Shown: positions 34,337 to 43,555, counted from the first letter of the stretch. The stretch: DNA of 64,000 nt from Curtobacterium sp. BH-2-1-1 (GCF_001806325.1 NZ_CP017580.1:806001-870000), one strand, 5' to 3'. The notes: generated from the letters alone by a model not told the origin. Made by a program: numbers and translations.

Positions 34337-35101
34337 TCACTCTCCGACGCGGCCGGCCGACTCCAGCTCCGCGACCGCGGCACGCAGACTCGCGATCGGG
34401 TCGATCCCGGTGCCACGCGCCTCCGCGATCATCGCGAGCACGGCGGTCCCCCACCCGGCGTCCACGACGGCACCACCGGCGCCTTCCACCCGCACCTCCC
34501 GACCAGGACCCGCGTCCGGAACCGCACCCGCGGCCCTCGATCGCGCCCCCGCACCCGCAGCACCGGCGTCCGGGACGCCACCCGCGCCTCCCGACCGCGC
34601 CCCCGCGCCCGCCGCCGGGACGACGGAGGCGACGACCGCGTCGGAGTCCCCCCGTTCCTCCAGGCGTTCCAGCAGCTTCACGGCCCGCTCCATCGGCGGC
34701 ATCGCCCGGGGCACCCCGTCGAAGACGCTCCGCCGCGAGGACTTCTCCGCAGCCTTGGCCGCCCGCCAGACGCGCACGACGTCCTCCACGGTGTCCGCCC
34801 GCTCGTCCCCGAACACGTGCGGGTGCCGGCGCACCATCTTGTCCCGGGCGCCGGCGGCCACGTCCTCGAGGTCGAACGACTCCGCGAGTCCCGCGTGGAG
34901 GACCACTTGGTAGAGCACGTCGCCGAGCTCCTCGCGGAGTTCGTCGTCGTCTCCGGAGTCGATCGCGTCGACGAGCTCGTACGACTCCTCGACCGCGTAC
35001 CGCGCCAGCGAGGCATGGGTCTGGGCGCGGTTCCAGACGCACCCTCCGGCGGGGTCGAGCAGGCGGTCGACGACGGTGACGAGGTCCGAGACGGCGGTCA
35101 T
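34337..35101 (-). CDS. mazG: MazG nucleoside triphosphate pyrophosphohydrolase with low-complexity insert
   Basis: MazG hydrolyses (d)NTPs to monophosphates and cleans the nucleotide pool. The metal-binding pattern is seen as YAVEESYELVDAID followed by ELREELGDVLYQVVLHA (the EExxE ... ExxD signature). The segment KMVRRHPHVFGDERADTVEDVVRVW follows. After about residue 160 there is a roughly 55-residue Ala/Gly/Arg-rich stretch with repeated GAGARS and GVPDAG-like units, then a helical C-terminus. The ATG lies 6 nt after CACGAT. Its position next to hisS, eno and mfd is the usual actinobacterial neighbourhood. Confidence 0.9.
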   Translation of the reverse strand: MTAVSDLVTVVDRLLDPAGGCVWNRAQTHASLARYAVEESYELVDAIDSGDDDELREELGDVLYQVVLHAGLAESFDLEDVAAGARDKMVRRHPHVFGDERADTVEDVVRVWRAAKAAEKSSRRSVFDGVPRAMPPMERAVKLLERLEERGDSDAVVASVVPAAGAGARSGGAGGVPDAGAAGAGARSRAAGAVPDAGPGREVRVEGAGGAVVDAGWGTAVLAMIAEARGTGIDPIASLRAAVAELESAGRVGE

Positions 35102-35107
35102 GCGGTC

Positions 35108-35113
35108 ATCGTG
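35108..35113 (-). promoter_or_regulatory. Possible -10 box for leaderless mazG
   Basis: CACGAT on the minus strand lies 6 nt before ATG 35101. Confidence 0.3.
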
Positions 35114-35152
35114 CCACGCAGCACACCGTGGACGCCGCGGAGGGTCGGCCGG

Positions 35153-35158
35153 TATGCT
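35153..35158 (+). promoter_or_regulatory. Possible -10 box of nhaA
   Basis: TATGCT lies about 65 nt before the nhaA ATG. The -35 is weak. Confidence 0.35.
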
Positions 35159-35222
35159 TCACGTGGCGTGTCGGGAAGTCTGGTCGACGATCTCCCACCC
35201 GACCCTTCTCCGACGGAGCTCC

Positions 35223-36401
35223 ATGCCGGCAATCGTCCGTTCCCCCCGCTTCAGCGCCATCGCACTCCTCACCGCGGCGGTCCTCGGGCTCGTCGTGGCG
35301 AACTCGCCGCTCGGCCCCGGCCTCGAGCACCTCCTGCACGTGCACGCCCCGTGGGGTGCGGTCGGACTCGACCTCTCGGTGTCGCACTGGATCAGCGACG
35401 GGCTGCTCGCGGTGTTCTTCCTGCTCGTGGCGATCGAGCTGAAGCACGAGCTCGTCGCCGGTGAGCTCTCGAACCCGAAGACGGCGGTCATCCCCGCGAT
35501 CGCGGCGGTCGGCGGCGTGCTCGTCCCGGCGGGCATCTACCTCCTCGTGACCGCGGGGACGCCGTACGGGCACGGGTGGCCGATCCCGACCGCGACGGAC
35601 ATCGCCTTCGCGCTCGGCGTCCTGGCGATGTTCGGTCGCGGGCTGCCCTCGACGCTCCGGGTGTTCCTGCTGGCCCTGGCGGTGCTCGACGACCTCATCG
35701 CGATCATCATCATCGCCGTCGTGTTCGCGCACGACACCGACTTCCTCGCGCTGGCCGGCGCCGTCGTCGTGCTCGCGCTCTTCTGGCTGCTCGGCAAGGC
35801 CCTGCGCCCCGGGCGTCCCGGCCAGACCTGGGTCATCGCGGGCATGGTCGCGCTCGGTGTCCTCACGTGGTGGCTCGTGTACCACTCGGGCGTGCACGCG
35901 ACGATCGCAGGCGTGGCGCTCGGGCTCGTCCTGCCGCGCCGCCCCGGGCACACGCTGCACGGCAACGTGGAGCCGTGGTCGAACGCGATCGTCCTGCCGG
36001 TGTTCGCCTTCGCGTCGGCCGCGGTGGTGGTGCCCGCCGTCGGCATCGGGGAGCTCTCGCCGACCTTCTGGGCGGTGGTGCTCGCGCTGCCGGTCGGCAA
36101 GGTGATCGGCATCACGCTGTTCGGGGCTGTCGCGACCCGGATCTTCCGGGCGCCCGGCCGCTCGACGCTGTCGTTCTGGTCGATCGTCACGGTCGGCGTG
36201 CTCGGCGGGATCGGGTTCACGGTCTCGCTGCTCATGAACGAGCTCGCCTTCGCCCGCAACGAGGAGATCCTCGACGAGGGGGTGCTCGCCGTCCTCGTCG
36301 GCTCGGGCATCGCGATCGTGGCCTCCGCCGTCGTGGTCAGCCTGCGGGCGCGTCGGTACCGGGCGCGGCGGGAGCTCTCCGAGGCCGAGGCGACCGAGTA
36401 G
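35223..36401 (+). CDS. nhaA: Na+/H+ antiporter NhaA
   Basis: This 392-residue inner-membrane antiporter expels Na+ in exchange for H+ and supports pH and salt homeostasis. About eleven to twelve helices are visible. The paired aspartates of the ion-binding site appear in LALAVLDDLIAIIIIAVVF, and the assembly helices carry PTATDIAFALGVLAMFG. The C-terminal family segment GIGFTVSLLMNELAF is present. The ATG has GGAG 5 nt upstream. It converges with mfd. A pair of 48-bp direct repeats lies between them. Confidence 0.94.
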   Translation: MPAIVRSPRFSAIALLTAAVLGLVVANSPLGPGLEHLLHVHAPWGAVGLDLSVSHWISDGLLAVFFLLVAIELKHELVAGELSNPKTAVIPAIAAVGGVLVPAGIYLLVTAGTPYGHGWPIPTATDIAFALGVLAMFGRGLPSTLRVFLLALAVLDDLIAIIIIAVVFAHDTDFLALAGAVVVLALFWLLGKALRPGRPGQTWVIAGMVALGVLTWWLVYHSGVHATIAGVALGLVLPRRPGHTLHGNVEPWSNAIVLPVFAFASAAVVVPAVGIGELSPTFWAVVLALPVGKVIGITLFGAVATRIFRAPGRSTLSFWSIVTVGVLGGIGFTVSLLMNELAFARNEEILDEGVLAVLVGSGIAIVASAVVVSLRARRYRARRELSEAEATE

Positions 36402-36431
36402 CGAGGTCGCGCGGGGTCCGTGCGCGTCCCT

Positions 36432-36550
36432 GTTCCGACATTGCACGCGTCGATCGACAGGCGGAACGTCGGACGATGCACGCGCAAGAGATGCGCGCGC
36501 ACGTTCCGACTTTGCACGCGTCGATCGACCGGCGGAACGTCGGATGATGC
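36432..36550. repeat. Two 48-bp direct repeats between nhaA and mfd
   Basis: Copies at 36432-36479 and 36503-36550 differ at 3 of 48 positions and start 71 bp apart. Each contains the 10-bp palindrome GTCGATCGAC flanked by GTTCCG and CGGAAC, so each copy can also form a hairpin. The rest of the 36402-36640 gap shows no gene. Confidence 0.8.
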
Positions 36551-36640
36551 GCACGGACGCAAGCGCCGCCGCACGCCGGCACGCACGCGCCCACGACGCG
36601 ACCACCGACGCCACGCACGCGGGCGACGGCAGCCCGCCCT

Positions 36641-39600
36641 CTACGCCGCCGGCGTCTCCGCCGGCGCCTTCGACGCCCCGTACACGGCCGTCAGGATGCT
36701 CTCCACCCACTGGATGAGCGCAGCGTCCGGCAGGGTCTCACCGTGCGGCTTCGGCAGCGGGATGCTCGCCGCGTCCTGCTGCGGGAACCACCGGGCGCCC
36801 GGGAACATCCGCTTGAGCCGCACCTGCGCCGAGTCGGCGAGCTCCTTGCCCGCGACGCGCAGGTTCGACCCCATCACGACGACGTCGGAGAGCCCGACCT
36901 GCTGCGCCATCCGGCGAAGGCGCGAGACCTCGACCAGGGTGAGCACGGCCTGCGGCGGCTGGCCGTACCGGTCGGTGAGCTCGTCGAGGACCATGTCGAT
37001 CCCCTCGGCCTGGGCCGCGGGGGCGGAGGCGGCGGAGAGCTTCTGGTACGCCTCGAGCCGGAGCCGCTCGGACTCGACGTAGTCGTCCGGGATGTGCGCG
37101 TCGACGGGGATCTCGAGCCGGAGCTCGGTCTGCCCCTCGGCGACGTCGCCGCGGAACTGCGAGACGGCCTCGCCGATCATGCGCAGGTAGAGGTCGAACC
37201 CGACGCCCGCGATGTGGCCGGACTGCTCCCCGCCGAGCAGGTTGCCCGCCCCGCGGAGCTCGAGGTCCTTCATGGCGACCTGCATGCCCGCGCCGAGCTC
37301 GTTGTTCGCGGCGATGGTCTCGAGGCGGTCCTGTGCGGTCTCGGACAGGGGCTTCTCGGCGTCGTAGAGGAAGTACGCGTACCCGCGCTCACGCCCTCGG
37401 CCCACACGTCCGCGCAGCTGGTGCAGCTGCGACAACCCGTACTTGTCCGCCTTGTCGATGATGAGCGTGTTCGCGTTCGCGATGTCGAGGCCGGTCTCGA
37501 TGATGGTGGTCGAGACGAGGACGTCGAACCGGCGCTCCCAGAAGTCGACCATCACCTGCTCGAGCGTCGACTCGGACATCTGCCCGTGCGCGACGGCGAT
37601 GCGGGCGTCCGGGACGATCTCGGCGAGGTGCGCGGCGACGGACTGGATGTCCTTCACGCGGTTGTGCACGTAGAACACCTGCCCCTCGCGCAGGAGCTCG
37701 CGGCGGATGGCGGCGGCGACCTGCAGGTCGGACTGCGGCCCGACGAAGGTGAGGATCGGGTGGCGGTCCTCGGGTGGGGTGGCGAGGGTGGACATCTCGC
37801 GGATGCCGGTGACGGCCATCTCGAGCGAGCGCGGGATCGGCGTCGCGGACATCGCCAGGACGTCGACGTTCGTCTTGAGCTTCTTGAGCTGGTCCTTGTG
37901 CTCGACGCCGAACCGCTGTTCCTCGTCGATGATGACCAGGCCCACGTCCTTGAACTGGATGCCCTGCGACAGGATCCGGTGGGTGCCGATGACGATGTCG
38001 ACCGTGCCGTCGGCGAGGCCCGCGATGGTCTCCTTCGACTCCTTCTCGGTCTGGAACCGGCTGAGGGCGCGCAGGTGCACGGGGAAGCCGGCGAAGCGCT
38101 CCTGGAAGGTCTCCATGTGCTGGCGCACGAGCAGCGTCGTGGGGACGAGCACGGCGACCTGCTTGCCGTCCTGCACGGCCTTGAACGCGGCACGGATCGC
38201 GACCTCGGTCTTGCCGTAGCCGACGTCGCCGGAGAGCAGACGGTCCATCGGGATCGGCCGCTCCATGTCGCGCTTGATCTCGTCGATGGTGGTGAGCTGG
38301 TCGGCCGTCTCGGCGAACGGGAACGCCTCTTCCAGCTCGCGCTGCCACGGCGTGTCCGGGCCGAAGGCGTGGCCCTTCGACGCCATCCGCGCGGAGTAGA
38401 GCTTCACGAGGTCGACGGCGATGTCGCGGACGGCCTTGCGCGCCTTCGACTTCGCCGAGGCCCAGTCCGAGCCGCCCATCTTCGACAGGGTCGGGGACTC
38501 GCCGCCGACGTACCGCGAGAGCTGGTCGAGCTGGTCGGTCGGCACGAAGAGCTTGTCGCCCGGGTACCCGCGCTTCGACGGCGCGTACTCGAGCACGAGG
38601 TACTCGCGCTGGGTGTTCACCGCGTTGCGGCCGCCGGAGCTCACCTCGCGCGAGACGAGCTCGACGAACTTGCCGATCCCGTGCGTGGCGTGCACGACGA
38701 CGTCCCCGGGCTTGAGCTGCAGCGGGTCGACGACGTTCTTGCGCCGACTCGCGAGCTTCTTGACGGTGCGCGCGCCCTGCTGGACGCTGCGGCCGTAGAA
38801 CTCGGCCTCGCTGAGGACCGCGATGCGCGGATCCGGGGTGGCGAAGCCGTGCTCGACGGTGGCGGTCGTCACGACGGCGACGCCGGGCTCGGGAGGCGCG
38901 GTGACGGTTTCGGCACGGGCGGCGACCCCCGCGTCGGCGAGCACCTGCACCGCCCGCTCGACCAGCCCCTGGCCTTCGGCGGTCACCACGACGGCCCACC
39001 CGTCGTCGGTGAGCTGCTTCACGTGCGCGATCGCACCGTCCGCGCTGCCGGCGAAGCTCGGGATCGCCTCGGCCCGGACGCGGATGTAGTCGCCCGCCTC
39101 GGCCACGGCTTCGGCGTCGGTGAGCACGCGCTCGGCGTCGCCCTCGTCCAGCCCGGAGTCGAACGGGGAGACCGTCCACCAGGTGCGCTGCCCACGGCCG
39201 TTCTTGAGCTGCTGGACGGTGAGGAAGTTGCCGGCGTCGAGGTCGATCGGTGCCTGCGCACCGGCGACCGCGGCGCTCCAGGCGGCCTGCAGGAACTCGG
39301 TGTTCGTCTCGGCGAGGCTGTGCGCGCGGCCGCTGACCCGCTCGGGCGAGAACACCGCGATGACGGAGTCGTCCGGCAGGTAGTTCGTGACCGGCACGAG
39401 GTCCTGCACGAGCGCGGGGGCGAGGGACTCCATGCCCTCGACCGGGATCCCCTCGGCGATCTTCGCGAGCATCTGGGAGAGGTTCGGGAACTCGTGCAGC
39501 ATCTCGCGCGCCCGCTGCCGGACGTCGTCGCTCAGCAGGAGTTCGCGCGAGGCCGTCAGCTCGACCGAGCCGAGGTCGTCGTCGGTGGTGCGCTGGTCGG

Positions 39601-40252
39601 CGACGGAGAAGGCCTTGATCGCCTCGATCTCGTCGCCGAAGAAGTCGACGCGGACCGGGTGGTCGGCCGTCGGCGGGAAGACGTCGAGGATGCCGCCGCG
39701 CACGGCGAACTCGCCACGGCGGGTGACGAGGTCGACCCGGGCGTACGCCATGTCCACGAGCTGCCCGGCGATGGTGCCGAGGTCGTTGCCGCGGGACTCG
39801 GTGCGGAGGGCGATCGGCGCGAGGGAGGTGAGGTTGCCCGCGATCGGCTGCAGCGCCGCCCGGACGCTCGCCACCACCACGGTCGTGCTGCGCTCGGCCG
39901 CGGGGGCGTCCTGCCACGCGGCGAGCTTCCGGAGGGTCGCGATGCGCGTGCCGACGGTCTGCGCGCTCGGGCTGAGCCGTTCGTGCGGCAGGGTCTCCCA
40001 CGCGGGGAACTCGAGGACCTCGGCATCGGGGAGGTAGCTGCCGACCGATGCGCGGACGGCCTCGGCCTCGCGCCCGGTGGCCGTGATCACGAAGACGCAC
40101 TGCGGCCCGGTGCGTTCGGCCAGCAGGGCGCCGAGCAGTGGCACGCGCAGACCGTCGACGACCGAGAAGTCGGCGTCACGGGGTGCGGCACGGAGGACGC
40201 GATCGAACGCGGAGGCGCGCGAGAGCGCAGGGATGATGCCCGAGATCGTCAC
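36641..40252 (-). CDS. mfd: Transcription-repair coupling factor Mfd
   Basis: Mfd removes stalled RNA polymerase from damaged DNA and recruits UvrA. It has 1203 residues. The N-terminal UvrB-homology region is followed by the RNA polymerase interaction domain (GDVVVHATHGIGKFVELVSRE). The RecG-like motor has Walker A LLSGDVGYGKTEVAIRAAF and the DEEQ box IDEEQRFGV. Motifs MSATPIPRSLEMA and QLRGRVGRGRERGYAYFLY precede the C-terminal TRCF domain. GTG 40252 is the first codon giving the normal N-terminus and lies 7 nt after TACCAT. Confidence 0.97.
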   Translation of the reverse strand: MTISGIIPALSRASAFDRVLRAAPRDADFSVVDGLRVPLLGALLAERTGPQCVFVITATGREAEAVRASVGSYLPDAEVLEFPAWETLPHERLSPSAQTVGTRIATLRKLAAWQDAPAAERSTTVVVASVRAALQPIAGNLTSLAPIALRTESRGNDLGTIAGQLVDMAYARVDLVTRRGEFAVRGGILDVFPPTADHPVRVDFFGDEIEAIKAFSVADQRTTDDDLGSVELTASRELLLSDDVRQRAREMLHEFPNLSQMLAKIAEGIPVEGMESLAPALVQDLVPVTNYLPDDSVIAVFSPERVSGRAHSLAETNTEFLQAAWSAAVAGAQAPIDLDAGNFLTVQQLKNGRGQRTWWTVSPFDSGLDEGDAERVLTDAEAVAEAGDYIRVRAEAIPSFAGSADGAIAHVKQLTDDGWAVVVTAEGQGLVERAVQVLADAGVAARAETVTAPPEPGVAVVTTATVEHGFATPDPRIAVLSEAEFYGRSVQQGARTVKKLASRRKNVVDPLQLKPGDVVVHATHGIGKFVELVSREVSSGGRNAVNTQREYLVLEYAPSKRGYPGDKLFVPTDQLDQLSRYVGGESPTLSKMGGSDWASAKSKARKAVRDIAVDLVKLYSARMASKGHAFGPDTPWQRELEEAFPFAETADQLTTIDEIKRDMERPIPMDRLLSGDVGYGKTEVAIRAAFKAVQDGKQVAVLVPTTLLVRQHMETFQERFAGFPVHLRALSRFQTEKESKETIAGLADGTVDIVIGTHRILSQGIQFKDVGLVIIDEEQRFGVEHKDQLKKLKTNVDVLAMSATPIPRSLEMAVTGIREMSTLATPPEDRHPILTFVGPQSDLQVAAAIRRELLREGQVFYVHNRVKDIQSVAAHLAEIVPDARIAVAHGQMSESTLEQVMVDFWERRFDVLVSTTIIETGLDIANANTLIIDKADKYGLSQLHQLRGRVGRGRERGYAYFLYDAEKPLSETAQDRLETIAANNELGAGMQVAMKDLELRGAGNLLGGEQSGHIAGVGFDLYLRMIGEAVSQFRGDVAEGQTELRLEIPVDAHIPDDYVESERLRLEAYQKLSAASAPAAQAEGIDMVLDELTDRYGQPPQAVLTLVEVSRLRRMAQQVGLSDVVVMGSNLRVAGKELADSAQVRLKRMFPGARWFPQQDAASIPLPKPHGETLPDAALIQWVESILTAVYGASKAPAETPAA

Positions 40253-40259
40253 TCAGGAG

Positions 40260-40265
40260 ATGGTA
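40260..40265 (-). promoter_or_regulatory. -10 box for leaderless mfd
   Basis: TACCAT on the minus strand lies 7 nt before the GTG at 40252. Confidence 0.45.
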
Positions 40266-40331
40266 CCGGCCACCACTGACACCGGCCGCTGTGTGCGCGA
40301 CCGGCGAACGCACGGCACCGGGCAGCGCCGC

Positions 40332-40916
40332 TCAGGACGGAGCGTGCACGCGCTGCTGTGCGGCGAGGAGCCCGAGGTCCGCGATCGCCTCGACCGCGTC
40401 CGCGCCGTCCGCCAGCAGGTTCGGCAGCGTCTTCTTCTCGGTCGGCGAGAAGTCACGCAGCACGTAGTCGGCCGGGTCCTGGCGCCCCGGGGGTCGGCCG
40501 ATGCCGATCCGCACGCGGGTGAACTCGTTGGTCCCCGTGGCCTTGATGATGTCGCGCAGGCCGTTGTGCCCGCCGTGCCCGCCACTGCCCTTCAGGCGGA
40601 CGGTGTCGAACGGCAGGTCCAGCTCGTCGTGCACGACGACGAGGTCGGCCGGGGTGGCGCTGTAGAACCCGAGCACGCTCGAGACCGGGCCACCCGAGGT
40701 GTTCATGAACGACCCGGGCTTGGCGAGCACCAGGCGGGGTCCCCCGGGAACCAGGCGCCCCTCGGCGACCTGGTTCGGGGTCTTGTGCTTCTTGAACGTC
40801 GCCCCCATGCGGGCGGCGAGTTCGTCGAGGACCATCTGGCCGACGTTGTGACGGTTGCCCGCGTAGCCGGGCCCGGGGTTCCCGAGCCCGACCACGACGA
40901 GCGTCTTGCCTGTCAT
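40332..40916 (-). CDS. pth: Peptidyl-tRNA hydrolase
   Basis: Pth releases peptides from prematurely dropped peptidyl-tRNA so that the tRNA can be reused. The 194-residue protein has the catalytic histidine in GNRHNVGQMVLDEL, the catalytic aspartate in VVHDELDLPFDTVRLK, and the tRNA-contact loop GSGGHGGHNGLRDII. It lies 30 bp downstream of rplY on the same strand, the standard rplY-pth pair, and upstream of mfd. Confidence 0.95.
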   Translation of the reverse strand: MTGKTLVVVGLGNPGPGYAGNRHNVGQMVLDELAARMGATFKKHKTPNQVAEGRLVPGGPRLVLAKPGSFMNTSGGPVSSVLGFYSATPADLVVVHDELDLPFDTVRLKGSGGHGGHNGLRDIIKATGTNEFTRVRIGIGRPPGRQDPADYVLRDFSPTEKKTLPNLLADGADAVEAIADLGLLAAQQRVHAPS

Positions 40917-40946
40917 CAGCGTCGGCCAGATGTCCGCGAAGGGGTG

Positions 40947-41579
40947 TTACTCGCCGTCGACCGGGGCGGAGCCGCCCTCGGCACCGGCCTCGGCGCCCGC
41001 CTCGGCAGCGGCCTCGTCGGCGGCGTCGTCGTCGGCGGTGCCACGCGGGGTGACGATCGCGACGACGAGTGCCTCGGCGTCGGTCTCGAGCTCGGCGCCC
41101 TCGGGGAGCTGGAGCTGCGAGGCGTGGATCTGCGTGCCGTCCTCGAGGCCCTCGACGTCGACGACGACGTGCTCGGGGATGGAGGTGGCGAGCACCAGGA
41201 GCGAGACCGTGTTGAGGTCCTGCACGTGGATGGTGCCGGAGAAGGACTCGCCCTCGACGACGACGGGCACGTCGACCGTGACCTTCTCGCCGCGGCGCAG
41301 GACCACGAGGTCGATGTGCTCGATGATCTGGCGCACCGGGTCACGCTGGACGTCCTTGACGAGGGCGAGCTGGGCCGCACCCTCGATGTCGAGGTCGACG
41401 ACCGCGTTGGCCGTACGGACGAGCAGCATGGTCTCGTGGCCGGGCAGCGTGATGTGCTTCGGCTCGGTGCCGTGGCCGTAGACGACCGCGGGGATCTTGT
41501 CGGCGGCACGGAGCTTGCGAGCAGCGCCCTTGCCGAACTTGGTGCGGACTTCCGCTGCGAGCTTGGTGTAGTCGGCCAT
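40947..41579 (-). CDS. rplY: 50S ribosomal protein L25/general stress protein Ctc
   Basis: L25 binds 5S rRNA in the large ribosomal subunit. The long CTC form is seen here: the N-terminal L25 domain (FGKGAARKLRAADKIPAVVYGHG) and a TL5-type C-terminal domain (GESFSGTIHVQDLNTVSLLVLATSIPEHV), then an acidic Ala/Glu/Asp tail. Total length is 210 residues. The ATG at 41579 has an AGGAG Shine-Dalgarno 5 nt upstream. It probably forms an operon with pth. Confidence 0.94.
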   Translation of the reverse strand: MADYTKLAAEVRTKFGKGAARKLRAADKIPAVVYGHGTEPKHITLPGHETMLLVRTANAVVDLDIEGAAQLALVKDVQRDPVRQIIEHIDLVVLRRGEKVTVDVPVVVEGESFSGTIHVQDLNTVSLLVLATSIPEHVVVDVEGLEDGTQIHASQLQLPEGAELETDAEALVVAIVTPRGTADDDAADEAAAEAGAEAGAEGGSAPVDGE

Positions 41580-41804
41580 GGTGTCTCCTGGTCTCGGGGA
41601 CGACACCGGGGTGCCGGCATCGTGGGGGTCTGTGGTGTTGCAACTCGAACGCGTGCACGCGTGAGGAACGTTCCCAAGCTGGGCCGGGTCTCCCACCGCG
41701 TCGATCACGGCCGCGCATGCGCGGCCCTCGCCGAAGTCAGTCACCGAGTCTAGCAGGACCGATCCGGGCGTGTCGCACCGTGCCCTGGACGTCGGTACAG
41801 GCGG

Positions 41805-41842
41805 CCTGGAGGCGCGGTGCGGGCCCGCACCGCGCCTCCAGG
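41805..41842. repeat. GGAGGC palindromic element, perfect 38-bp copy (3' of MFS gene)
   Basis: This exact palindrome has the half CCTGGAGGCGCGGTGCGGG. It is the simplest form of the family and the subtype with CCTGGAGGC ends. It lies 15 bp after the MFS gene stop on the minus strand, upstream of rplY. Confidence 0.9.
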
Positions 41843-41857
41843 ACGCAGGTGGTCGCG

Positions 41858-43234
41858 TCAGTGGCCCGCCGCTTCGGCGCCCTTCGGCACCTTGAGGAAG
41901 GACAGCACCACGAACGCGAGCACGTAGAGGCCGACGAACGTCCAGACGACGCCGCCGGGGCCACCCCAGGGCAGCACGGCGCTGACGACGGCGTTGCCGA
42001 GGAACGTCGCACCACCCGCTGCGGTGGCGTACATGGCCATCGCGGCGCCGCGGCGCTCCTCGCCGGCGAAGGCGGGGACGATCGCGCCCATCGGCGTGAA
42101 CCCGGCGAGCATGATGCCGAAGACGGTGCCGGCGGCGGTCGCCAGCCAGAAGCCCCACTCGGAGCCGGCCGGCACGAGGTGCGGGACGTACCACCACGCG
42201 AGCAGGCCGATCGCCGAGGCGCCGATGCCGAACCACTTCACGGTGCGGATCCAGCCGATGCGGTCGCCGAGGGCGCCGAAGAACGCGTTGAACAGGATGT
42301 TTCCGGCGTAGACGATCACGGTCATCGTCAGCCACTTCGACTGCCCCCAGCCGAGCTCCGTGCCGATGATCGCGGGCATGATCACGAACATGCCGAACTC
42401 CGGGGCGGTGTTCACGAGCCGGATGAGGACCGCGAGCAGGACCTTCGGGCGCTTGACGCAGACCTCGATGCCGCTCGCGATCACCCGGGCGGCGGAGTGC
42501 GAGCGCGGCGCGATCCGACCGAGGCCCGTCGGCTCGTGCACGCCGAACCGGACGATCGCCCAGCCGACCGCGACGAGGAGCAGCGACAGCGCCATCGACC
42601 AGGTCTCCCCGGTGTGGCCGCCGCCGAACGCGGGGATGGTGCCGATCGCGATGAGCGAGCCGAGCGTCGGCAGGCCGCCGGTGAACACGACGTAGAACCA
42701 GCCGACGGCGGTGGCGTTCCGCTCGCGAGCGACCGTGTGGTTCACCCAGCAGAGGAACGAGAACGCGAACAGCGGGAAGCCGAGGCCCCGCAGGAAGTAC
42801 GTCAGCGCGATGAGGCCGACCGACCCGGTGGGCAGCGCCGCGAGGAACGCGACCTGGAACACGACCCAGAGCACGGCGCCGATGGTCATCACCCGGCGCG
42901 GGCCCCAGAGCTCGGACAGCACGCCGGCGAAGTACGACGCGACGAGGACCGCGACGCCGTAGAGGCCGATCACCATCGCGGCGCTGTCGACCCCGCCGGA
43001 GCCGAGCGCCGCCGCGATGTGCGGGGAGATGAAGTTCGACTCGATGCCGTCGCCGGTCATGAAGACCAGCACGCCGAGGAAGCCCCAGCGCAGCGGGTGC
43101 GGGATGCCGAGGCGGGCGAGGAGTCCCTCGCGGGCGGCGGCGGCCGGCGGTGGCGCGGCGGTGCCGGACTCGGGAGCGGTGACGCCGTTCGGCGGCGTGA
43201 GGGTGGTGGTGCGGGCGGTGCGGGGTTCCGACAT
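41858..43234 (-). CDS. MFS transporter, RbtT/DalT/CsbX subfamily
   Basis: This 458-residue, roughly twelve-helix major facilitator protein has an N-terminal Pro/Ala-rich cytoplasmic extension of about 35 residues. The subfamily sequence FMTGDGIESNFISPHIAAALG and the loop-2-3 signature GVLSELWGPRRVM are present, with LRGLGFPLFAFSFLCWVNH in helix 4-5. Characterised relatives import pentitols or related polyols, or alpha-ketoglutarate; the substrate here is unknown. The start at 43234 follows GGAGAG. It has a strong predicted promoter 205 nt upstream. Confidence 0.87.
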   Translation of the reverse strand: MSEPRTARTTTLTPPNGVTAPESGTAAPPPAAAAREGLLARLGIPHPLRWGFLGVLVFMTGDGIESNFISPHIAAALGSGGVDSAAMVIGLYGVAVLVASYFAGVLSELWGPRRVMTIGAVLWVVFQVAFLAALPTGSVGLIALTYFLRGLGFPLFAFSFLCWVNHTVARERNATAVGWFYVVFTGGLPTLGSLIAIGTIPAFGGGHTGETWSMALSLLLVAVGWAIVRFGVHEPTGLGRIAPRSHSAARVIASGIEVCVKRPKVLLAVLIRLVNTAPEFGMFVIMPAIIGTELGWGQSKWLTMTVIVYAGNILFNAFFGALGDRIGWIRTVKWFGIGASAIGLLAWWYVPHLVPAGSEWGFWLATAAGTVFGIMLAGFTPMGAIVPAFAGEERRGAAMAMYATAAGGATFLGNAVVSAVLPWGGPGGVVWTFVGLYVLAFVVLSFLKVPKGAEAAGH

Positions 43235-43445
43235 GTGTCGTCTCTCCTGGAGGGGCCCCGGAGTGCTCGACCCGGCATCGCGGCATGTCTCCGGGGTGCG
43301 CCGCGCGCCGTGCAGCCCCTCGCCCGCGCAGTGGCTGCGGGCGGGGTGCTGCGTCGGCGATGATGCGAGTCCTGTACCCGAGCCGCCCGGTGCTGTCGTC
43401 GGGGCGGACCCGGCGGACCATCGCCGGCCCGAAGCATGGTGCCCG
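43235..43445 (-). other. Long 5' leader of MFS transporter gene
   Basis: There is no gene in this stretch. The predicted transcript leader is about 205 nt, GC-rich, and contains a strong hairpin around CGCCCGCAGCCACTGCGCGGG. I looked for known riboswitch cores and saw none that hold together. Confidence 0.4.
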
Positions 43446-43475
43446 AGATTAGACCGCTCCAACGCAGTCCGTCAA
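43446..43475 (-). promoter_or_regulatory. Promoter of MFS transporter gene
   Basis: On the minus strand TTGACG (43470-43475) and TAATCT (43446-43451) are separated by 18 bp. This is one of the clearest sigma-70-type promoters in the window. Confidence 0.65.
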
Positions 43476-43555
43476 GAACGACAACTGTTGGGTAACGATG
43501 TGGGCTCAGGGGCCGCTCGAGGGGTACTGGTCAGTCCGTGTCGGACGGGCTCCGG

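Noticed and set aside
36743..40279. Plus-strand open frame of 1178 codons opposite mfd
   Set aside because: It is the mirror of a GC-rich gene: Arg/Gly/Asp/Val-rich, no motif, and mfd on the other strand is certain.
43235..43440. Cobalamin riboswitch in the MFS leader
   Set aside because: Only a GCCACTG heptamer and a CCAGGAGA near the start agree; the rest of the core and the B12-box context are missing.
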